NCBI GenBank assembly: GCA_965283955.1
Contig: CBDIQW010000001.1
Location: 1,364,001-1,428,000, forward strand
Source of the DNA: Emticicia sp965283955
GTDB lineage: Bacteria; Bacteroidota; Bacteroidia; Cytophagales; Spirosomataceae
Direction of reading: 5' to 3'
DNA: 64,000 bases
Under the pieces are notes generated by a model. That model was not told where the DNA came from. It was given only the letters and a program-made list of their open reading frames with translations, and made no database searches. Shown in pieces: positions 16,939 to 25,213 of the stretch (positions are counted from its first letter, which is position 1; every line of letters starts with the position of its first letter). Both the position numbers and the translations under genes were made by a program.

Positions 16939-19389
16939 TTAAAACTTGTAGCTCAAAGTAGTTGCAAACTGGCGAGGTGCTATCGGGTTGATGCTATAAC
17001 GGTCATGAACTATGTAATTTAGTGTATTGAAAATATTTGACACCTTCGCAAGCACCGATACTTTGCCAAAACTATAACCTGCCGAAATATCAGTAGTAGT
17101 AAAACCAGTTAATGGAATAAGAGCATTGTATGCCCTCAAAGCCGCAGTTGTATTATTTAAGCCACCATTCAAGCCTACTACATTATTATTTCCTGCAAAA
17201 CGTTTGCCTGTGTAAAAGGCTGAAATACCTAATTTCAAGCCTTTTAACTTAGTTTTATCGAAAGTATAAAACACAGAACCGTTTGCTGTATTTCTTGGAT
17301 TTCGAATCAATTGTTCACCTTCAACCTGCGACCCAACCGCTCCTGTTGTATTGGTATAACGCATAAAGTTATAACCATAACCAAGCAAGAAATAGAAGTT
17401 TTTCGACAAAACACCATTGAAATCAATTTCAAAACCATCACTTGTAGTTTCGCCCGATAATTCTCTGATTGAAGTATTTGTATTCGGATTTCCGTTTTTG
17501 TCAAAAAGAGCCGTTTGAGCAAAATTGCTATTGATGATTTTATAAACACTCGCATTGGCCGATAGTTTTCCATCTAAAAACTCATTTTTCACGCCAACTT
17601 CATATTGGTCAATGATAGATGGTTTCAAAGCATCACCATTAATATCCGTACCTGTATTGATAGTAAAATTATTACTGTATGAAGTATAAATCGATGTTGT
17701 TTGGAATGGCTGATAAATCAATGCCAATTTTGGCGAAAATGCTGCATCTGATTTATCGGTCGCTGTGCCACGACGTGAAACATTCTTTTCAAGATTTAAG
17801 ATGGTTGATTGGAATGCCGTTTGGTAAGAATATCTCAAACCTGCCAATACTTTAAATTTAGGACTTATGGCAATCAAATCTTGCACATAAATACCATAAC
17901 GATTCTGAGGTGTAGTCGTACGAGCAGTATCCGCAATGGTAGGAATATCCGTACGAGCCACATATTTCGTAGGGTCAAAAATATTAATTTTATCATAAGC
18001 AGTACCTACTACCCCAGCAGCTGATGTGAATTTAAAAGTATGGCTCACATTCTCGATTCTCAGGAAATCTGCACCAACTAATAATTGATGATTGATTTTT
18101 CCAGTTTTAAAACTTCCATTCAAATTTACTTGACCTGTATAGTCCTTTTCGGCCGTATGCACCGCACTTAATGCTCGTGTATAATCGCCATTGACAGCGA
18201 TAGCACTTGGTACTCCTGCTCCAAACCCTTTTACACGTGTATCTTGCACCGAGCCAATAGCGGTAAGTTTCCAGTTATTATTGAAACGGTGGTTGATTGT
18301 TAAAAACCCTGATGTTTGGTCAGTATTATTATAAGCCCACGAAGTATTTATAAAACGATTTCTCGGGGCTTCGGGCAATTCGGTAATCGTGATTCTGCTG
18401 TTTGGTGTTCCTACACCTGCATCTGGCACAATGTTGCTTTTCAAATAATCAGCCTGCAATAAAACATCGGTTTTGTCACTGATTTTGTATAATAACGAAG
18501 GCGTAACATACACTCTATTTGTTTTCACAACATCACGATAGCTTTGAGCATTTTCATAAGTACCAACTGCTCTGAAAGCCAATTTCTTACTAATCGGACC
18601 ATACAAATCAATCGTCGGTTTATATTGGTTATAGCTTCCTACCAGCATTGACGCTTGCCCACCCCAATCGAAACGAGGTTTTTTCGTAACCATATTGATA
18701 ATCACACCACCCGACACATTGCCGTAAAGTAAAGCCGAACTTCCTTTCATAACTTCTACCGACTCTAAAGTACTGGCATCAGGAAAACCCATCGTATTGC
18801 TGATTGTTCCGTTCTTGAAAATACTACCTCCGGCACCCGCAATACCCACACTATATCCACGAGAAGAAAAAGTTTCGGCAACGCCCCCACGTGTTTCAGT
18901 AAGCGAAACCCCACTTACATTCTTCACCACATCGCCAAGTCGGATGGCTTGTTGGTCGGCAATTACGGTGCTGCTCACAACGGCCGTACTTTGCGGTAAA
19001 TCAAGCGGGCGAATATTGGCTTTGCCCAATGTAGCCGTTCGGTTGGCCGTGTAAGTACCCGAAACTACGATTTCTTTCAACATTTCCGAATTCTCAAATA
19101 ATTCGAGCGAAAGATTAAGGGTTTTGCCTTCTTCGATTTTGATTTTTTGCTCTAAAGTTTTGTATCCAACAAACGAAGCAATTAAGGTATAATTTCCATC
19201 TTTTATGTTTGCGATAGTAAATTCGCCCTTTTCATTTGAAGTTGTACCTCGTTTGGTTTCTTTCAATTGAATAGATACATAAGGAGCGGGTTTCCCTTCA
19301 TTATCGTTTACCTTTCCTTCTATTGAGCCTGTTTGGGCAAAAAGTGTTGTGCTAAGTAGCATCAAAAATGTAAAAAATGTATTTTTCAT
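16939..19389 (-). CDS. TonB-dependent siderophore receptor (FhuE/FoxA-like)
   Basis: An 816-residue outer-membrane transporter. It has a signal peptide ending LFAQ, an N-terminal carboxypeptidase-regulatory-like domain (GSIEGKVNDNEGKPAPYVSIQL through KTLNLSLELF, about residues 22-100), a plug domain with LRGYS-like SSRGYSVGIAGAGG and VEVMKGSSALLYGNVSGGVIINMVTKKP, and a beta-barrel ending in the C-terminal aromatic TTLSYKF. The plug phrases match TonB-siderophore receptors. Energy from TonB/ExbBD lets it bring ferric siderophores to the periplasm. An iron-type palindrome lies right upstream (19394-19416) and a terminator separates it from the FecA-like receptor upstream, so it has its own regulation. 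The sialidase-fold gene follows. Confidence 0.92.
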   Translation of the reverse strand: MKNTFFTFLMLLSTTLFAQTGSIEGKVNDNEGKPAPYVSIQLKETKRGTTSNEKGEFTIANIKDGNYTLIASFVGYKTLEQKIKIEEGKTLNLSLELFENSEMLKEIVVSGTYTANRTATLGKANIRPLDLPQSTAVVSSTVIADQQAIRLGDVVKNVSGVSLTETRGGVAETFSSRGYSVGIAGAGGSIFKNGTISNTMGFPDASTLESVEVMKGSSALLYGNVSGGVIINMVTKKPRFDWGGQASMLVGSYNQYKPTIDLYGPISKKLAFRAVGTYENAQSYRDVVKTNRVYVTPSLLYKISDKTDVLLQADYLKSNIVPDAGVGTPNSRITITELPEAPRNRFINTSWAYNNTDQTSGFLTINHRFNNNWKLTAIGSVQDTRVKGFGAGVPSAIAVNGDYTRALSAVHTAEKDYTGQVNLNGSFKTGKINHQLLVGADFLRIENVSHTFKFTSAAGVVGTAYDKINIFDPTKYVARTDIPTIADTARTTTPQNRYGIYVQDLIAISPKFKVLAGLRYSYQTAFQSTILNLEKNVSRRGTATDKSDAAFSPKLALIYQPFQTTSIYTSYSNNFTINTGTDINGDALKPSIIDQYEVGVKNEFLDGKLSANASVYKIINSNFAQTALFDKNGNPNTNTSIRELSGETTSDGFEIDFNGVLSKNFYFLLGYGYNFMRYTNTTGAVGSQVEGEQLIRNPRNTANGSVFYTFDKTKLKGLKLGISAFYTGKRFAGNNNVVGLNGGLNNTTAALRAYNALIPLTGFTTTDISAGYSFGKVSVLAKVSNIFNTLNYIVHDRYSINPIAPRQFATTLSYKF

Positions 19390-19393
19390 ATTT

Positions 19394-19416
19394 TTATTTA
19401 GACTAATTACGAATAA
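19394..19416 (-). promoter_or_regulatory. Iron-type operator (degenerate 9-5-9 palindrome)
   Basis: TTATTTAGA, five bases, TACGAATAA. The left half is perfect, the right half keeps 7 of 9 bases of TCTAAATAA. It lies five bases from the start codon of the siderophore receptor. Confidence 0.55.
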
Positions 19417-19423
19417 TAAATTT

Positions 19424-19458
19424 AAAAAGAAGGAGATTCTTTAGTCTCTCCTTCTTTT
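19424..19458 (-). terminator. Hairpin terminator after the FecA-like receptor gene
   Basis: AAAAAGAAGGAGA pairs with TCTCCTTCTTTT across a short loop. On the minus strand it follows the FecA-like receptor stop (19472) and is followed by T-rich sequence. Confidence 0.7.
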
Positions 19459-19471
19459 CGACTATTTTTTC

Positions 19472-21718
19472 TTAAAAATTGACTTTTAGGCCGATATTAA
19501 AGCTCAAAGGCATATTGGGTCTGTAACCTTGAGGTAGATTTGCAACAATTGCCTTACTGTTGGTTAAATTATTGAGAAGCGTAAAAACAGAGAAAGTTTT
19601 GCTAACTTTATAATTTGCCGATAGGTCTAAAATTAGAAATCCTTCTAAGCTATTGATGTTTGCGAGGCTTACATTTTGTGCAGGAAGTATCGCATCATCT
19701 TGCCCAGGTTTGATTCTTGTTTCGCCAGTATAGCGTGCCGCAATAATCGCATCAAATTTTTTAGTCTCTAAACCCAAACTTGCCGTAAGCAAATGTGGCG
19801 TAATAAATGGAATTAAATCACCTTCATTAATAGTACCGCTTCCCCAATCACCCCCGCCATTCACGAAAGTATCTTGAAATTTGGCCGAAGTATAAGTATA
19901 AGCTAAAGCAAATGGAAGTTTAATTCCTTTTGTTGATTGTTTCTTATTCAATAAATCATATCCTAAGCTTAGTTCAAGACCTTGAATTTTTGCATTACCC
20001 GCATTAAACATATCGCCAGTACCTGCCCCGCCACCCGAAACATTATCCGACCCTAAGATATTCGCATAATTATTTAAAAAAGCGGTTGTCTGTATTTCTA
20101 AACCTTGTTTTTCGTAGCGATACCCCAACTCATAGTTTACCGAAGACTCAACTTTTGCTTGTCCAGTGGTAGAAGTTACCGATGGAATTCCTGGAGGTGA
20201 AAATCCTTTGTGTATTCCACCAAAAACACTCATATCGTAGGTAATATCGTAGTTTACGCCAATTCCAGGCAATATAATTGATAATTCATTGGTAGCAGTT
20301 CTTAGTGCTGCACCTAACCTTCCGTTATCGGCATTTCCAAAGTTCTGAAAATCGAATTTAATGTTCTCGTATCGAATACCTGGACTTACTTTTAAACCTT
20401 TATACTGAATATCATAACTCAAGTAAGTAGCCAGACTATTAGCACTTCTTATTTGGTTTTCTTGATTCCCCTTTACGCCAGCTGTGGTGAGTACCATTGT
20501 ACCATTTGTCATGGCATACACTGAGCGAGTTGCATATCTATCTGCTTCGTCGGCATGATACCTCGCTCCTACTTGGAGTTTGTGAGCAATACCTTTCGTA
20601 GTGAAAGAATAATTGGCATTTAATTGTACTCCTTTTGAAAAATAAGTTCTTGCCGCACTTTGATAGTCAATATTTCCGTTAGCCTGCCCCGTCATAATGG
20701 CATACGCAGCCTGCTGTGCCGTTGGATTATTCAGTATATTATTGATACTCTGTCCGCCAAAAGTATTCGCTCTTGCCCAATCTCTGAATGTCTTTGAATA
20801 ATAAGCAGTTGTATTAATTGAAAGCCCTTTGGCAAGAATAATAGAATGATTAAGAGAAACGTGCTGATGATTCATATCTAAAACATCTTTTTGTGTTCCT
20901 GCGTATCTTCTCAAAGGATTTTTTTGATAATCGTCGAAAGTTAAGCCCAAATAAGTTTCATTTCCATCTTCGGTGCTATTCACAAATTTCAAAGTAAGGG
21001 CTTGAGGAATTGCTGCGTTTTCGTCGGTGTGCCAGCGTAATTTTCCCATTACGTCTCGTCGGTCGAAACCTGTATTACCACCATTATCTATTTCTTTAAA
21101 ACCATTACTTGCCAATCGGTTTACTTCAAATACATAATCAAAGTTTTTTCTACTATCACCAATCCAAACTCTTTGTTGATTTGTATTGAAACTTCCGTAA
21201 GAAACCTGTGCAAAACCTTTAAAAGAATCGGGTATGGCAGTTGAAAGTAAATTAACCGCACCACCAATCGTATAAGGGCCGTATTTGATTTGGCTACTAC
21301 CTTTCAAAACCTCTACGCCTTGCATACGGGCAAAAGTCGGAAAATAATACGCCGAAGGGTCGGCATAAGGTGCAGGAGCAATCAGAATACCGTCTTCCAT
21401 GAGTGTGATTTTTGCACTACGGTTTACTGGTGTTCCTCTCAAGCCAATATTTGGTCTTAATCCAAAGCCTTCTTCATCTCGAATATTTACGCCTGGCACT
21501 ACTCGCAAAACATTATTTATATTAGGCTGATTAAGCTTTTCTAATTTACGAACGCTAATGTACTGCCCAGCCCCTGGCATTGTTTTGCCTCTATCACCCA
21601 CAATAGTAACTTCTTCAAGCTCACGTCCCTTTAAGCTATCTTGTGTTATTTCTTGTGCTACCGAAGGCAGATAAGATACCAAAGCAAAACTAAAAATTGT
21701 ACAAATTCGAGATTTCAT
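19472..21718 (-). CDS. TonB-dependent receptor, FecA-like
   Basis: A 748-residue outer-membrane receptor with a signal peptide, a TonB box region (ELEEVTIVGDRGK), a plug containing NVLRVVPGVNIRDEEGFGLRPNIGLRGTPVNRSAKITLMEDGILIAPAPYADPSAYYFP (split by family consensus) and VEVLKGSSQIKYGPYTIGGAVNLLST, and a 22-strand barrel with the phrase NETYLGLTFDDYQKNPLRRYAGTQKD, typical of ferric dicitrate and related carboxylate-siderophore receptors. It ends FNIGLKVNF. It lacks the carboxypeptidase-regulatory domain of its neighbour. It is the first minus-strand gene from a 267-base divergent control region carrying four iron-type palindromes, so it is very likely iron-repressed. The substrate is probably ferric citrate or a related chelate (inference). 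Confidence 0.9.
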   Translation of the reverse strand: MKSRICTIFSFALVSYLPSVAQEITQDSLKGRELEEVTIVGDRGKTMPGAGQYISVRKLEKLNQPNINNVLRVVPGVNIRDEEGFGLRPNIGLRGTPVNRSAKITLMEDGILIAPAPYADPSAYYFPTFARMQGVEVLKGSSQIKYGPYTIGGAVNLLSTAIPDSFKGFAQVSYGSFNTNQQRVWIGDSRKNFDYVFEVNRLASNGFKEIDNGGNTGFDRRDVMGKLRWHTDENAAIPQALTLKFVNSTEDGNETYLGLTFDDYQKNPLRRYAGTQKDVLDMNHQHVSLNHSIILAKGLSINTTAYYSKTFRDWARANTFGGQSINNILNNPTAQQAAYAIMTGQANGNIDYQSAARTYFSKGVQLNANYSFTTKGIAHKLQVGARYHADEADRYATRSVYAMTNGTMVLTTAGVKGNQENQIRSANSLATYLSYDIQYKGLKVSPGIRYENIKFDFQNFGNADNGRLGAALRTATNELSIILPGIGVNYDITYDMSVFGGIHKGFSPPGIPSVTSTTGQAKVESSVNYELGYRYEKQGLEIQTTAFLNNYANILGSDNVSGGGAGTGDMFNAGNAKIQGLELSLGYDLLNKKQSTKGIKLPFALAYTYTSAKFQDTFVNGGGDWGSGTINEGDLIPFITPHLLTASLGLETKKFDAIIAARYTGETRIKPGQDDAILPAQNVSLANINSLEGFLILDLSANYKVSKTFSVFTLLNNLTNSKAIVANLPQGYRPNMPLSFNIGLKVNF

Positions 21719-21733
21719 ATTTTAAATCTATTT

Positions 21734-21756
21734 TTGTTTAGACCAATTCTAAATAA
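21734..21756 (-). promoter_or_regulatory. Iron-type operator 1 of the divergent region
   Basis: TTGTTTAGA, CCAAT, TCTAAATAA: one mismatch from the perfect 9-5-9 palindrome. It lies 16 bases upstream of the FecA-like receptor start. Confidence 0.7.
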
Positions 21757-21795
21757 TATCACAAAAGTAGATACGAAATTTTAACTCGCAAGGAT

Positions 21796-21818
21796 TTATT
21801 TAGAATAATTTTAAATAA
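21796..21818. promoter_or_regulatory. Iron-type operator 2 of the divergent region
   Basis: TTATTTAGA, ATAAT, TTTAAATAA: one mismatch in the right half. Confidence 0.7.
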
Positions 21819-21867
21819 CTGACAAAAATCATAAAATTATTCTACAGAAAAACCGAAATTTGTCATT

Positions 21868-21890
21868 CTATTTAGAATCAATTTAAGTAA
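21868..21890. promoter_or_regulatory. Iron-type operator 3 of the divergent region
   Basis: CTATTTAGA, ATCAA, TTTAAGTAA: a weaker copy with three differences from the consensus arms. Confidence 0.55.
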
Positions 21891-21901
21891 AAACCTTATT
21901 T

Positions 21902-21924
21902 TTATTTAGAACAATTTCAAATAA
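21902..21924 (+). promoter_or_regulatory. Iron-type operator 4 of the divergent region
   Basis: TTATTTAGA, ACAAT, TTCAAATAA: perfect left half, one mismatch at right. A TATTTTTG -7-like box follows at 21951-21958, with a TTG 20 bases before it, so the operator sits just upstream of a plausible promoter for the small gene at 21986. Confidence 0.65.
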
Positions 21925-21985
21925 GTATTGTTTTGTATTAAAATACATTTTATTTTTGTATCGTATTTGAAAGAAAATCATAGAA

Positions 21986-22342
21986 ATGTACAAAAACAAC
22001 AATCATGTTCATGAACTATACGCTACCCAAAAAGGAAGTGTGCATCAGTGTGATTTGACCGACAAAATTTATCTTAATTTTAGAGACAACATACTGGCTT
22101 TTAAGATTCAAGATTTTTTGTCATTTCGCCGCAAAGTGCAAGCCGTTGATATTCACGAAATGATTTTTAATATTTCTGACAAATACGATTTTGAAATCAT
22201 TGACTTTCCGCAAAACCAGCTTTCGCTGAAACTTACACTCTGCGATATTATCCAACTCCGAGAATTGCTCGATGGAGCAAGATTTGCCATCGAAATGTAT
22301 TCGATGCTTCATGAAGCTTTAGGCGAGTTTGAAATTATCTGA
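21986..22342 (+). CDS. Small DUF6686-like protein, iron-box controlled
   Basis: A 118-residue soluble protein. Its layout matches the small protein at 24856-25200: an N-terminal Cys-containing beta segment (GSVHQCDLTDKIYLNFRDNILAFKIQDF), a central strand-loop, then a C-terminal helical stretch (LTLCDIIQLRELLDGARFAIEMYSML) comparable to FTIEEYEELKRLINEAMLII in the other. The first Cys motif is reduced compared with the C-G-x-C of its paralogue. It stands alone in front of ferritin, 105 bases away, opposite a TonB receptor across a four-operator region. Function is unknown; iron control suggests a role in heme or iron handling (inference). Confidence 0.7.
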   Translation: MYKNNNHVHELYATQKGSVHQCDLTDKIYLNFRDNILAFKIQDFLSFRRKVQAVDIHEMIFNISDKYDFEIIDFPQNQLSLKLTLCDIIQLRELLDGARFAIEMYSMLHEALGEFEII

Positions 22343-22343
22343 T

Positions 22344-22366
22344 TTATTTAGATTTAGTACAAATTT
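22344..22366 (+). promoter_or_regulatory. Degenerate iron-type operator before ferritin
   Basis: TTATTTAGA is perfect, but the right half TACAAATTT keeps only about 6 of 9 positions. It lies between the small DUF6686-like gene and ferritin. Possibly a half-site. Confidence 0.35.
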
Positions 22367-22446
22367 CTACTGTTTTCAAGACCACTTATAACTTCTTGCC
22401 GTAAATACTGTTAATATTGTATGGAATATTAAACAGAAACTTTACA

Positions 22447-22977
22447 ATGAAAGACTTACTAAGACTCCGCACCTCATTAAAAGAGGAAATCGAAATAATA
22501 TTGAATGCCCAATGCAAAATGGAAGCTGAGGCTTCACAAAAATACTTGGCAATGGCTTCGTGGCTTGATAGAAATGGTTTTGCCAAATCGGCCGAATATC
22601 TTTATGCACAAGCGGAAGAAGAAAGAGAACATTTCTTGAAGATTTTCAAATACATTACGGAAGTTGGCGGAACTGCCATAACACCAATCGTTGGCGAAGT
22701 GCCACAAGAATACCCAAGTTTTAAGAGTGTTTTTGAAGCAGCTTTACAAAGCGAAATAGCGGTAAGCAACTCTATCAATAAAATTGTGGCAAAATGCCGT
22801 GAGGCTAACGATTACGCCACCGAAGATTTTATGATGTGGTATGTAACCGAGCAACGTGAAGAAGAGAAAAACGCTCGTCGTGCGTTAGAATTATTCGATT
22901 TGATTGACTCTGAAAGTGCTACTGGTAAATTTGTTTTGGATAAAGAAATTGCCAAAATTGGTAGTTCGGAAGAATAA
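22447..22977 (+). CDS. ftn: Ferritin (non-heme iron storage protein)
   Basis: A 176-residue ferritin of the bacterial FtnA type. The four-helix bundle and ferroxidase ligands can be followed: a Glu in the first helix (EIEIILNAQCKMEAEASQKYLAMASWLDRNGF), the E-x-x-H pair in AQAEEEREHFLKIFKYITEVGG, the SEIAVSNSINKIV helix with its Glu, and the EQREEEKNARRAL helix. It oxidises Fe2+ and stores it as a mineral core in the cytoplasm. ATG at 22447 gives the family-length N-terminus; an upstream TTG in frame would add ten residues. Its place between iron-uptake genes and Fur fits iron homeostasis. A strong terminator follows. Confidence 0.93.
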   Translation: MKDLLRLRTSLKEEIEIILNAQCKMEAEASQKYLAMASWLDRNGFAKSAEYLYAQAEEEREHFLKIFKYITEVGGTAITPIVGEVPQEYPSFKSVFEAALQSEIAVSNSINKIVAKCREANDYATEDFMMWYVTEQREEEKNARRALELFDLIDSESATGKFVLDKEIAKIGSSEE

Positions 22978-22984
22978 AATATGT

Positions 22985-23017
22985 AAACTTCCCGAAAGTT
23001 AAAAACTTTCGGGAAGT
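22985..23017. terminator. Bidirectional terminator between ferritin and the [2Fe-2S] gene
   Basis: ACTTCCCGAAAGTT and its perfect reverse complement around a short AAA loop; the genes converge on it. Confidence 0.85.
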
Positions 23018-23025
23018 TCTATTAA

Positions 23026-23277
23026 TTAAAGCCCTTCAACAATCTTATCAATATCTCGATAAGAAGTCTCAGAATACCAGTCGTTTTGTGGCTGTACCGA
23101 TAAAATCGGGGCGTGTTTACAGCGGTCGGTGCATTCCATCTTGAAGATTTCAACTTCACCTTTCAATCCGTTTTCTTTCAAAGATTCTTTCAAATATTTT
23201 CTAATTTCTTTATATTTTCCGCATTTGCTGCCTACGCATACAAAAATTGATTTTTCGGGAAATTCGACTTTGCTCAT
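23026..23277 (-). CDS. Thioredoxin-like [2Fe-2S] ferredoxin domain protein
   Basis: An 83-residue protein of the (2Fe-2S) ferredoxin/thioredoxin-like family (as in NuoE C-terminal domains and CooM-type small ferredoxins). The cluster ligands are visible: VCVGSKCGKYK gives two cysteines, and MECTDRCKHAP gives two more, at the usual spacing. It probably carries electrons or senses iron in the cytoplasm. It lies 43 bases after the Fur-family gene on the same strand and is likely co-transcribed with it, which suggests that the pair responds together to iron or redox state (inference). Confidence 0.85.
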   Translation of the reverse strand: MSKVEFPEKSIFVCVGSKCGKYKEIRKYLKESLKENGLKGEVEIFKMECTDRCKHAPILSVQPQNDWYSETSYRDIDKIVEGL

Positions 23278-23320
23278 GGCTCTCCATTCGTTTTGTTGAT
23301 GCTCGAATTTACGAAAAAAA

Positions 23321-23785
23321 CTATTCTTCCGATTCTTTTTTGCAATTATCTCGCTGACATTGGCCGTAAAGAATCAGTGAATGGTCTATAATCGGAATTT
23401 TATAAAAGTCCGAAATTGTATCTTGAATGGCTTGCAGACGTGGGTCGCAAAACTCAAAAACTTTATTACAATCGACACAAATCAGATGACTGTGTTGTTT
23501 TCGGCCAAAAGCTTTTTCGTACTGTGAAGCGTGCGAATTATTGAATTGTCGGCGAGTAACAAGCCCCAACTCAACCAATAATTCGAGGGTATTATAAACC
23601 GTTGATTTACTGACCGAAAAGTTTCGCTCCACAAATGAAAAATAGAGTTCATCGGCCTCGAAATGGTCATCTCGGTTATATATTTCCTCCAAAATTTTGT
23701 ATCGTTCTACGGTTTTACGATAGCCCATTTCTTCGATTTTAGCATCTAAAATGGCTTTTGCCTTTTGAAAATCGTTGTTTTTCAT
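23321..23785 (-). CDS. fur: Fur-family metal-responsive transcriptional repressor
   Basis: A 154-residue Fur-superfamily regulator. It has the N-terminal winged helix (YRKTVERYKILEEIYNRDDHFEADELYFSF, then SVSKSTVYNTLELLVELGLVTRRQF with the recognition helix), the hinge, and the dimerisation domain with HSHLICVDCNKVFEFCDPRL and a final LYGQCQRDNCKK. The C-x-x-C and C-x4-C pairs form the structural zinc site; His residues near 96-98 fit the regulatory metal site. As the only Fur-family gene in the iron island, it is the best candidate to bind the TTATTTAGA N5 TCTAAATAA palindromes, though a zinc (Zur) or peroxide (PerR) role cannot be excluded by sequence alone. Confidence 0.88.
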   Translation of the reverse strand: MKNNDFQKAKAILDAKIEEMGYRKTVERYKILEEIYNRDDHFEADELYFSFVERNFSVSKSTVYNTLELLVELGLVTRRQFNNSHASQYEKAFGRKQHSHLICVDCNKVFEFCDPRLQAIQDTISDFYKIPIIDHSLILYGQCQRDNCKKESEE

Positions 23786-23815
23786 ACATTTTTATGAGTT
23801 GATTAAAAGTAATAG

Positions 23816-23837
23816 AGCCGCCAAAAATTTGGCGGCT
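23816..23837. terminator. GC-rich hairpin between DUF6607 and fur genes
   Basis: AGCCGCCAAA and its reverse complement with a two-base loop. It lies between two minus-strand genes in a 122-base gap and may end the heme operon, leaving fur with its own promoter. Confidence 0.6.
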
Positions 23838-23907
23838 TATCATAGAGCTACTCAAGCCAATTTTTCAACTCTTGAATAAGCATCTTTACCTATAATTAAT
23901 TTGTACA

Positions 23908-24828
23908 CTAATTTTTTCCGACAACATCGCCTTCATAAACCACAAATTTGGTTAGCACTTCACGGAGTTTCTGGCGATTTACTTCCGAAGTATTTTGCTC
24001 TTTTTTGATTGCCTTAAACTCTTCGTCAATCATTTTTCCACGGACAAACTGCTTGATGGTGATGCTTTTATGTTTATCAAAAACCTCTTGCCAAGCTGCA
24101 CGCACATCGTTCCAAAATGTTCCGTTTTCAGCCCACCATTTTTCGGTAACTTCACATTTTTTTTCAACCGTTCGGCGATAATCATTCAAGCCTTTCTCTT
24201 GGGCAATCAATATATCTTTGTCATCTTTTCGTAAGATTTTATCATTGTCTTGCTCGTGCAAATAGCCATAATCGGTTACATAAATTCGGTTTCCACGCTT
24301 CATTACGTTATAATCTTGGCGTTTGGTGTATTCTCGACGTGGAAGTGGAGCATCAACTTTACTTTCCCAGAGGTGCTTGCCGTTGGCGTGCGACCATTGA
24401 GCAATGCCTTCGTAGCGTGGAGCATCATCCACTTCATAGACTTTTTGTGTCCATGCTTTTTTTACTTTCTCTTTCGGCACGCTACTGTATTTCCATTGGC
24501 GGTCTTTATAAAAACTCAAAAGATTTGTGTCTTCGTAAGTCCAATCTTCACGCCAGTGTTTCACTACCATCGTATCGCCGATTGCCAAAAGGTGCTGAAT
24601 CACAATTTTATCTTTTGATTCTTCGACCACAAAAACATATTCTGTTCCACCTGCCAAATAGCGGTCTTTAAACTTATATTCTTTGTTTGGTGAGAAAGTT
24701 TCGGCGTACGAAAAATCGACATCGTGGCAGCCACATTGAGCTTTAATTGCTTTAATATCTTCTGATTTTTGAGCATAAGTGGCTGATAGCAAACCACTAA
24801 AGAGCAACATTAAGATTATCTTTTTCAT
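23908..24828 (-). CDS. DUF6607 family exported protein
   Basis: A 306-residue exported protein with a signal peptide (KKIILMLLFSGLLSATYAQ). The mature sequence opens with KSEDIKAIKAQCGCHDVDFSYAETF, a CGCH motif that might bind a metal or form a disulphide, and has many Trp and charged residues. It matches the DUF6607 family of Bacteroidota by overall pattern (my recognition, not searched). It is the fourth gene of a minus-strand run: HmuR-like TonB receptor, HmuY-like lipoprotein, DUF6686, DUF6607, with a 27-base gap before it. This points to heme or iron uptake, but the molecular role is unknown. Confidence 0.75.
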   Translation of the reverse strand: MKKIILMLLFSGLLSATYAQKSEDIKAIKAQCGCHDVDFSYAETFSPNKEYKFKDRYLAGGTEYVFVVEESKDKIVIQHLLAIGDTMVVKHWREDWTYEDTNLLSFYKDRQWKYSSVPKEKVKKAWTQKVYEVDDAPRYEGIAQWSHANGKHLWESKVDAPLPRREYTKRQDYNVMKRGNRIYVTDYGYLHEQDNDKILRKDDKDILIAQEKGLNDYRRTVEKKCEVTEKWWAENGTFWNDVRAAWQEVFDKHKSITIKQFVRGKMIDEEFKAIKKEQNTSEVNRQKLREVLTKFVVYEGDVVGKN

Positions 24829-24855
24829 TGAAATAATTGGTTAAATATGTGTTTA

Positions 24856-25200
24856 TTAATTCTGACAAAATGGTTGTTTCAAAATATTTCTGGCATCAAT
24901 AATCAGCATTGCTTCATTGATGAGGCGTTTGAGTTCTTCGTATTCTTCTATCGTAAAAGCAAAATACAAATTGGGTAAAGGCGTTTGCATGGTTATTTTT
25001 TTGCCTTTTCCGATGTAGGTTTCGAGCATCCAAATTCCATAACTTTCGTCGATGATTCTGCCGATGGATTTCAGTTCGTTTTCTTCCAACAAAATGAAAA
25101 TATTCTCAAAAACTACATTGATTTTCTGGCATCCTCCGCATTTACCGATGTAGCCATTCGGCGAGCTACTCAATATTTCAAGGCTTGAATTTTGACACAT
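24856..25200 (-). CDS. DUF6686 family small cytoplasmic protein
   Basis: A 114-residue protein without signal peptide. The N-terminus carries IGKCGGCQKINVVFENIFILL, a C-x-x-C pair followed by a beta strand, and the C-terminal half is a helix-rich FTIEEYEELKRLINEAMLIIDARNILKQP region ending in a further Cys. It lies 13 bases after the HmuY-like gene and 27 before the DUF6607 gene, so it is in the same transcript. A paralogue stands at 21986-22342. The gene family often accompanies heme/iron transport genes in Bacteroidota, but its function is unknown; the Cys pair could bind iron, zinc or heme (inference). Confidence 0.75.
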   Translation of the reverse strand: MCQNSSLEILSSSPNGYIGKCGGCQKINVVFENIFILLEENELKSIGRIIDESYGIWMLETYIGKGKKITMQTPLPNLYFAFTIEEYEELKRLINEAMLIIDARNILKQPFCQN

Positions 25201-25213
25201 AGCTATAAGATTT

